Origin: Lentilactobacillus sunkii DSM 19904 | Lineage (GTDB): Bacteria > Bacillota > Bacilli > Lactobacillales > Lactobacillaceae | DNA: 37,108 nucleotides | Reading direction: 5' to 3' | NCBI RefSeq assembly: GCF_001435575.1 | Contig: NZ_AZEA01000026.1 | Span: 1-37,108 of the forward strand | Part shown: piece by piece, positions 32,599 to 37,108 of the stretch | Numbering within the stretch: position 1 is the first letter of the stretch | Layout: each line of letters begins with the position of its first letter | The notes under the pieces: generated by a model | What the model saw: only the letters and a program-made list of their open reading frames with translations | Told to the model about the DNA's origin: nothing | The model's database searches: none | Program-made: the position numbers and the translations under genes

Positions 32599-33957
32599 CT
32601 AAGCTTTAAAAGTTTCTTTGATAAATCCAACTGAAACTGCACCAAGGGCCATGATAATTCCGGCTAACAGGAACATGTTTGGCTGCGCATTTCCAAGTAA
32701 TGGGAACAGGCCAAAGCTGGCAAGTGATGCGACGATTTGTGGTAAACAGATTGAACCGTTGAACAATCCAAGATAAGTTCCCATATGTTCACCAGACAAA
32801 GCGTTGGTAACCATGGTTAATGGGTAAGTGTTCATTGAAGCCCAGGCGATTCCGACCAAGGTATATGAAATGATCAAAATGTATTGGGTGTGAATGAAGA
32901 ATACTGATAAGAATCCGATGGCACCTAATGCCAAGCTCAATGAATATCCCAACTTGTGATGATTATTAGGTAATTTGGCTAAGACATATGACCATACAAC
33001 GGCGGCAATTGATTGAACGGCAGCTAAAACACCGTACCAGTTACCGGCAGCCTGATAGCCTGCAGAAGTTGCGTTGGTCGTATTCCAGACGTTGTTGGCA
33101 ATGGCTCCGGCTGAGTATGTCCAGAGATATTGGAATGAGATCCAGCAGAAGAACTGTACCAAAGTAACCGTCCAGAAAACTTTAGGAGCTTTTTTCAATA
33201 ATGCCCACCAGTTACCACCGGTTGAGTTGGCTTCTTCAGTAATACCGTGATATTTGGCATAAGTCTTAGGATCATATTCATGAACCTTGAAGATTGTCAG
33301 CAAACTTGTAAGCAACAGAATTGCGGCACCTACATAGAAGGAAATAACAACTGATTGAGGAACCACACCTTTTTTAGCGGTGTTGGCAACTCCGAATGCA
33401 GTAAAAATAAATGGGAAGATGGCTGCGATAACCGCACCACCATTTGATAAGAAGCTTTGAATTCCGTATGCGTAACTCTTTTGGTCGTCGTTAACCATAT
33501 CGCCGACCATCATCTTAAACGGCTGCATCGCAATATTTGACGAAACATCCAGTAGAGCCACAGTGACAGCACCGAATACTAGTGCGGTAACGGATGCGTA
33601 TCCGAAGCCAAAACTCCCCGAGTTCGGCAACAGACACATGACCACAATGGCAATTAACGTTCCTAAAGCAAGGTAGGGAAGACGCCGGCCGCCAAGTTTA
33701 GGCGCCCATGTTCGATCTGAATAATAACCGATAATCGGCTGAACAATTAATCCGGCCAATGGTGGCAAAATGAAGAACCAACCCAACTTGTTGGGATCTG
33801 CCCCAATGGTTTGGAAGATCCGGCTCATCTGTGAGCTTTGCAGGGTAAATGCGATCTGCACACCCAGGAAACCAAAGTTAATCATCCAAATGGTACTGGC
33901 AGGAAGCTTGGGTAAGCCAGACTTCTTGGTTGCTGCCGCGCTGCTTTGTTCATCCAT
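32599..33957 (-). CDS. SLC45-like MFS sugar transporter, probably maltose:H+ symporter
   Basis: 452 aa from ATG 33957, 7 bases after GGAGGA. Twelve helices; the SLC45/sucrose-transporter-like start TIWMINFGFLGVQIAFTLQSSQMSRIFQ, the DRTWAPKLGGRR(L)PY loop after helix 3 and a charged central loop (VHEYDPKTYAKYHG) place it with the proton-coupled sugar transporters that in lactobacilli accompany maltose phosphorylase. First gene of the operon with mapA. The promoter (TTGCAA at 34038-34033, 17-base spacer, AATAAT at 34015-34010) carries two cre-like sites, so glucose repression is likely. No dedicated MalR gene is in the window. Confidence 0.88.
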   Translation of the reverse strand: MDEQSSAAATKKSGLPKLPASTIWMINFGFLGVQIAFTLQSSQMSRIFQTIGADPNKLGWFFILPPLAGLIVQPIIGYYSDRTWAPKLGGRRLPYLALGTLIAIVVMCLLPNSGSFGFGYASVTALVFGAVTVALLDVSSNIAMQPFKMMVGDMVNDDQKSYAYGIQSFLSNGGAVIAAIFPFIFTAFGVANTAKKGVVPQSVVISFYVGAAILLLTSLLTIFKVHEYDPKTYAKYHGITEEANSTGGNWWALLKKAPKVFWTVTLVQFFCWISFQYLWTYSAGAIANNVWNTTNATSAGYQAAGNWYGVLAAVQSIAAVVWSYVLAKLPNNHHKLGYSLSLALGAIGFLSVFFIHTQYILIISYTLVGIAWASMNTYPLTMVTNALSGEHMGTYLGLFNGSICLPQIVASLASFGLFPLLGNAQPNMFLLAGIIMALGAVSVGFIKETFKA

Positions 33958-33989
33958 TTCATATTCCTCCAATTCAAAATAGCATTAAA

Positions 33990-34003
33990 TAATAGCGTTT
34001 ACA
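33990..34003 (-). promoter_or_regulatory. cre-like site 1 before the maltose operon
   Basis: Minus-strand TGTAAACGCTATTA, one fixed mismatch to the CcpA consensus. It lies just downstream of the predicted -10, in the early transcribed region. Confidence 0.55.
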
Positions 34004-34009
34004 TTTTGT

Positions 34010-34038
34010 ATTATTGCACGCTTTGTTCAGAATTGCAA
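34010..34038 (-). promoter_or_regulatory. Promoter of the maltose operon
   Basis: Minus-strand -35 TTGCAA (34038-34033), 17-base spacer, -10 AATAAT (34015-34010). Confidence 0.5.
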
Positions 34039-34047
34039 ACGGTTGCA
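34034..34047. promoter_or_regulatory. cre-like site 2 before the maltose operon
   Basis: TGCAAACGGTTGCA is almost a perfect palindrome and fits cre/LacI-family operators. It overlaps the -35 box of the maltose promoter, so a bound repressor would block polymerase. It could also be the site of a MalR-type LacI protein. Confidence 0.6.
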
Positions 34048-34095
34048 TGAAAATTAAGTGAACATTTTCTCGGAACAATCCAGCAAAATGCCGTG

Positions 34096-34106
34096 GTAAC
34101 GGTTAC
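34096..34106. promoter_or_regulatory. Short palindrome GTAACGGTTAC in the divergent intergenic region
   Basis: GTAAC-G-GTTAC, an odd-length palindrome of LacI-operator appearance, 50 bases upstream of the maltose -35. Weak evidence on its own. The surrounding 34107-34220 is AT-rich (an A7/T7 stretch near 34187-34200) with no gene. Confidence 0.3.
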
Positions 34107-34228
34107 TTGTGCGTTAAATCAATTTTTAAGAAAATATTGGGGGATCAATTCAATCGTGGGGAATACCCATTTCAAAAATTAAATAAAAAAAGTTTTTTTG
34201 CCCTTTTTCACTGATATATAACGGATGT

Positions 34229-34238
34229 GGTCTAGACC
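34229..34238. promoter_or_regulatory. GGTCTAGACC palindrome, GntR/HutC-type operator candidate
   Basis: The palindrome GGTCTAGACC (with flanks TGTGGTCTAGACCTCA) matches the core of dre sites bound by DasR/NagR-type GntR/HutC regulators of amino-sugar genes. It lies about 50 bases upstream of the scrK -35. No GntR gene is in the window. Confidence 0.4.
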
Positions 34239-34286
34239 TCACGATTAATATGAAAATTTGTCTTGTAAAATGAGTTCACCTTTTCA

Positions 34287-34315
34287 TTGCACTTCTATCA
34301 AAAATGTTTTATATT
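34287..34315 (+). promoter_or_regulatory. Promoter of the fructokinase gene
   Basis: TTGCAC (34287-34292), 17-base spacer, TATATT (34310-34315), 57 bases before the ATG. A palindrome TGTATACA (34341-34348) lies in the leader. Confidence 0.65.
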
Positions 34316-34372
34316 GAACAAGCATTCACAAGTTGTTTGATGTATACAATTTCATAAGGTGGTGAGATTTAC

Positions 34373-35248
34373 ATGTTGTTAGGTAGTGTTGAAGCCGGTG
34401 GTACGAAGTTTGTATGTGCCGTTGGTAACGAGGATTACCGGATTTTGGACCGGACGCAGTTCCCTACGACCACTCCAAAAGAGACCTTGCAAAAGACTGT
34501 TGATTACTTCAAACAGTTTAAGGATCTCAAGGCAATCTCGATTTCTTCGTTCGGACCGATTGAGCTTCGTAAGAACTCTCCCAAGTATGGGTACATTACA
34601 AATACCCCGAAAAAAGGCTGGTCTGATACAAACTTTGTAGGTCGAATTAAAGAGGATTTTGATATCCCGATTAGTTGGACGACTGATGTGAACGGTTCGG
34701 CTTATGGCGAATATGTCATGGCAACGCTGTTCAATGAGAAGATTAATTCACTGGTTTATTACACCATTGGTACCGGTGTTGGTGCGGGAGCAATTGTTGA
34801 TGGCAACTTCATCGGCGATATGGGCCATCCCGAAATGGGCCACGTTCGTTTGAAGCGTCATCCCGATGACCTGAATTTCAATGGCATCTGCCCTTATCAC
34901 GGCGATTGTTTGGAAGGCTTGGTTTCAGGACCGACATTTGAACCACGGACCGGTAAAAAAGGCCAAGATGTTCCGTTAACCGATCATACTTGGGACATCA
35001 TGGCATTCTATGTTGCTCAAGCAGCCATCCAAGTCACTTTGATGATGCGTCCAGCCAAGATCGTCTTCGGCGGTGGCGTTGTCAGTGAAGGCTTCTTAAA
35101 GAAAGTTCGGGAACAGTTCAATGAACTGATGAACAATTACGTTGACGTTGGTGATCTCGACAAATACATCGTGATGCCATTAGTCAAAGATAACGGTTCA
35201 GCAACCGTTGGTGATTTTGCTTTAGCTTTAAAGGAATATAACAAGTAA
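34373..35248 (+). CDS. scrK: ROK-family fructokinase
   Basis: 291 aa. Phosphorylates fructose at O6 with ATP. N-terminal ATP-binding SVEAGGTKFVCAVGNED, the catalytic Asp D105 in TTDVNGSAYGE, IGTGVGAGAIVDG, and the ROK zinc site in GHPEMGHVRL...CPYHGDCLEGL. The start MLLGSVEAGGTKF and length are those of Firmicutes ScrK/GmuE-type fructokinases. AAGGTGGTGA precedes the ATG. It lies before mannitol dehydrogenase, so the two enzymes compete for fructose: phosphorylation or reduction. Divergent from the maltose operon. No sucrose hydrolase is nearby, so the fructose source is not indicated. Confidence 0.9.
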   Translation: MLLGSVEAGGTKFVCAVGNEDYRILDRTQFPTTTPKETLQKTVDYFKQFKDLKAISISSFGPIELRKNSPKYGYITNTPKKGWSDTNFVGRIKEDFDIPISWTTDVNGSAYGEYVMATLFNEKINSLVYYTIGTGVGAGAIVDGNFIGDMGHPEMGHVRLKRHPDDLNFNGICPYHGDCLEGLVSGPTFEPRTGKKGQDVPLTDHTWDIMAFYVAQAAIQVTLMMRPAKIVFGGGVVSEGFLKKVREQFNELMNNYVDVGDLDKYIVMPLVKDNGSATVGDFALALKEYNK

Positions 35249-35260
35249 CAACTTATTTTT

Positions 35261-35289
35261 TTGATAGATTCCACAAACGTTTGTGGAAT
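35261..35289 (+). promoter_or_regulatory. Promoter of mannitol dehydrogenase overlapped by a 22-bp perfect palindrome
   Basis: TTGATA (35261-35266), 17-base spacer, TGGAAT (35284-35289). The palindrome runs 35268-35289 with the centre ACAAACGTTTGT, so it fills the spacer and the -10 box. The AAACGTTT core is of the LacI family. A bound repressor would shut this promoter. Confidence 0.65.
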
Positions 35290-35321
35290 GAAAAAGACAT
35301 TCAGAGGAGATTAATTAAATT

Positions 35322-36323
35322 ATGAAAGCACTCGTATTTACTGGAAAACAACACATGGAAATTCAAGACATCGACAAGCCAGAAGTAAAGCCTAACGAAG
35401 TTCGTGTCGACACTGCCTACGCTGGTGTTTGTGGTACCGATCACGCCCTGTATAACGGCCTTCCAGGCTCAGCCGATGCTGTTCCACCAATCGTATTTGG
35501 TCACGAAAACTCAGGCGTTATTTCCGAAGTTGGCTCTGACGTTGACGGCTTCAAAGTCGGCGATCGGGTAACTGTTGACCCCAACATCTATTGTGGCAAA
35601 TGTTTCTACTGCCACACTGGCCGTCCAGAACTTTGTGACAACCTATCAGCTGTTGGTGTAACTCGTAATGGTGGCCTTGAAGAATCCTTTACTGCTCCGG
35701 CCACAAACGTTTACCCTATTCCTGATAATGTCTCATTAAAAGACGCTGCCGTTATCGAACCCATCTCATGTGCCGTTCATGGTATCGACTTACTTAAGTT
35801 GACCCCTTACCAAAAGGCTTTGGTTATCGGTGATGGCTTCATGGGTCAATTGTTCGCCCAAATTCTTCAGTCTTATGGTGTTCACCAAGTTGACCTTGCC
35901 GGCATTATCGACGAAAAGCTGGACCTTAACCGTGAAAAATTAGGCGTTACCAACACATTCAACACGACCCGTGATCAGATTCCTTCAGACTACGACGTTG
36001 TGATCGAAGCCGTTGGATTACCACAAACTCAACAACAAGCCGTTGAAGCTACCCGTAAAGGTGCTCAAGTATTGATGTTTGGTGTTGGTAAGCCAGATGC
36101 TCATTTTGAAATGAACACTTACGAAATTTACCAAAAGCAATTAACTGTTCAAGGCTCATTCATCAACCCTAACGCATTTGAAGATTCAATTGCCCTTCTC
36201 CAAAGCGGTGACTTGAACGTCGATGCAATCATCAGCAACGTCTTCAACTTGGACGAAGTTGAACCATTCCTGCAAGGTAAGACTAAGGGTGTTTCAAAGG
36301 CCGTTGTAAAAGTAGGTGACTAA
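35322..36323 (+). CDS. mdh: NADH-dependent mannitol 2-dehydrogenase (zinc MDR family)
   Basis: 333 aa. Reduces fructose to mannitol, using fructose as electron sink and regenerating NAD+ in heterofermentative lactic acid bacteria. From memory, the sequence tracks the Leuconostoc enzyme nearly end to end (AGVCGTDHALYNGLPGSADAVPPIV, VDPNIYCGKC, LSAVGVTRNGG, IGDGFMGQLF, GSFINPNAFEDS). Catalytic zinc region: C37, H61, E62; structural zinc: C91, C94, C97, C105. Start ATG 35322 follows GAGGAG at a rather long 12-base spacing. Own promoter with a LacI-type palindrome. The next gene overlaps or abuts its stop. Little doubt about the family; sorbitol or butanediol dehydrogenase activity is less likely. 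Confidence 0.92.
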   Translation: MKALVFTGKQHMEIQDIDKPEVKPNEVRVDTAYAGVCGTDHALYNGLPGSADAVPPIVFGHENSGVISEVGSDVDGFKVGDRVTVDPNIYCGKCFYCHTGRPELCDNLSAVGVTRNGGLEESFTAPATNVYPIPDNVSLKDAAVIEPISCAVHGIDLLKLTPYQKALVIGDGFMGQLFAQILQSYGVHQVDLAGIIDEKLDLNREKLGVTNTFNTTRDQIPSDYDVVIEAVGLPQTQQQAVEATRKGAQVLMFGVGKPDAHFEMNTYEIYQKQLTVQGSFINPNAFEDSIALLQSGDLNVDAIISNVFNLDEVEPFLQGKTKGVSKAVVKVGD

Positions 36324-36324
36324 T

Positions 36325-37080
36325 TTGAAAAATAGTGAGGAAACCGCCAGCCAGGTATTAAATGGCCGGACAATCTCGATGTCCAAATCAATTACATTCT
36401 TCATCATTTCGCTGGTAATCAACTCCGCCGGAAACGTGTTGACCTTGGTAACCAGTGCCCAAATCCACCCTTCCTATCTGGGATCGGCCTATTGGACAGC
36501 AGCAGAAGCCAACTTGGCCGTTGCGTTCGGCTGGAATCTGTTTTGGACATTCTTAATTCTTGGTGTCGTGATTACAATCTTAAATGCAATTTTAGTTGGC
36601 CATTGGGAATGGCGCCGAGCACTGGGAAATTTAATCTTCATGGTTCCCTTCTCTGCTTTGATCCAGTTCTTCGAGGACTTTTTTCTCGGCAAGTACCCGG
36701 CAATATTCAGCGGTTTCCCGCCAGCTAAAACGCCACTCATGATCGGATTTTATATCATATTGAACTTCATCGGTGTCGCAATGATCGGAACCGCCATCTC
36801 GATTTATCAGCGGGTTAACCTGGTCCTGCATCCCGCCGATGACTTAATGCAGATCCTGCGTTTCAAGTACTTCAAGGGAAATGCCAACACAGCGATGTGG
36901 GCGTCATACATTCCACCGACACTGATGGCAATCCTGGCATTCGCAATCACCCGTCAATTCACCAACTTGGGAATTGGAACAATCTTCGCGTTCCTGTTCC
37001 AGGGCGGAATTACCGGAATAGCGGATACAAAGGTCTTTCCAAAGTTGAAGCACCAGGCGCTGGATGTGGGAAAAGAGTAA
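36325..37080 (+). CDS. YczE/YitT-type integral membrane protein of unknown function
   Basis: 251 aa from TTG 36325, which has GGTGA 5 bases upstream; GTG 36316, overlapping the mdh stop, has no good site, and ATG 36379 is also possible. Five or so hydrophobic helices (ITFFIISLVINSAGNVLTLV; FWTFLILGVVITILNAILVG; LMIGFYIILNFIGVAMIGTAISIY; IPPTLMAILAFAITRQF) and the pattern of the YczE/YyaS/YitT membrane family, which has no settled function. The tight link to mdh suggests a part in fructose or mannitol movement or the related redox balance, but this is inference. No terminator is visible in the 28 bases left. Confidence 0.75.
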   Translation: MKNSEETASQVLNGRTISMSKSITFFIISLVINSAGNVLTLVTSAQIHPSYLGSAYWTAAEANLAVAFGWNLFWTFLILGVVITILNAILVGHWEWRRALGNLIFMVPFSALIQFFEDFFLGKYPAIFSGFPPAKTPLMIGFYIILNFIGVAMIGTAISIYQRVNLVLHPADDLMQILRFKYFKGNANTAMWASYIPPTLMAILAFAITRQFTNLGIGTIFAFLFQGGITGIADTKVFPKLKHQALDVGKE

Positions 37081-37108
37081 GAGATAATATGAAGTGACCC
37101 CCTAAGTT

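Overview
The window looks like a chromosomal segment of an obligately heterofermentative lactobacillus, most likely of the Lentilactobacillus (L. buchneri) group or a close relative. The reasons are a Leuconostoc-type NADH-dependent mannitol dehydrogenase, a GH65 maltose phosphorylase, an oppDFBCA oligopeptide system, a DUF5776 surface protein, a PTS-IIA-tailed LacS-type symporter, moderate GC and several CcpA-type cre-like sites. The genus is an inference. I see no rRNA, tRNA, CRISPR, insertion sequence or phage genes.

Layout. 1-510: the tail of an upstream gene, a terminator, and a compact type I toxin-antitoxin locus, with a holin-like toxin peptide opposed by a convergent antisense RNA. 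695-2149: an FMN reductase and an unknown protein in one operon. 2206-3825 (minus): a MurJ/YtgP-type flippase. 3826-4474: a gene-poor stretch with a lone terminator, a 109-nt near-complete hairpin and an 87-aa unknown gene. 4719-7840: a LacS/RafP-type sugar symporter with a clear promoter and operator, followed by its LacI-family regulator. 7909-10407 (minus): a small secreted protein and the first S53 (sedolisin) peptidase. 10516-13044 (minus): an orphan MazE/AbrB-like protein, an SDR dehydrogenase and an MFS exporter. 13145-14146: a divergent Rgg-type regulator. 14189-16926 (minus): a polytopic GT-C-like membrane protein and a glutathionyl-hydroquinone reductase. 17037-18923 (minus): the second S53 peptidase, preceded by a possible leader peptide. 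19216-25032 (minus): oppDFBCA. 25259-29287 (minus): a 1342-aa surface protein (BspA-type LRRs, MBG-like repeats, DUF5776). 29464-30114 (minus): an NAD(P)-binding protein. 30325-33957 (minus): malT-like transporter and maltose phosphorylase. 34373-37080 (plus): fructokinase, mannitol dehydrogenase and a YczE/YitT-type membrane protein.

How the parts fit. Two secreted S53 endopeptidases could cut proteins outside the cell under acidic conditions, with Opp importing the peptides. Maltose enters through the SLC45-like symporter and is split by phosphate into glucose and beta-glucose-1-phosphate. Fructose can be phosphorylated by ScrK or reduced to mannitol by Mdh, which regenerates NAD+ as heterofermenters require. 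cre-like sequences lie before lacS, the SDR gene, opp and malT-mapA, so much of the window may be under carbon catabolite control. The least expected items are the antisense/toxin locus with a sequestered ribosome binding site, the 109-nt hairpin next to an unknown gene, a candidate leader peptide before the second sedolisin, and an unlinked mapA (no pgmB beside it).
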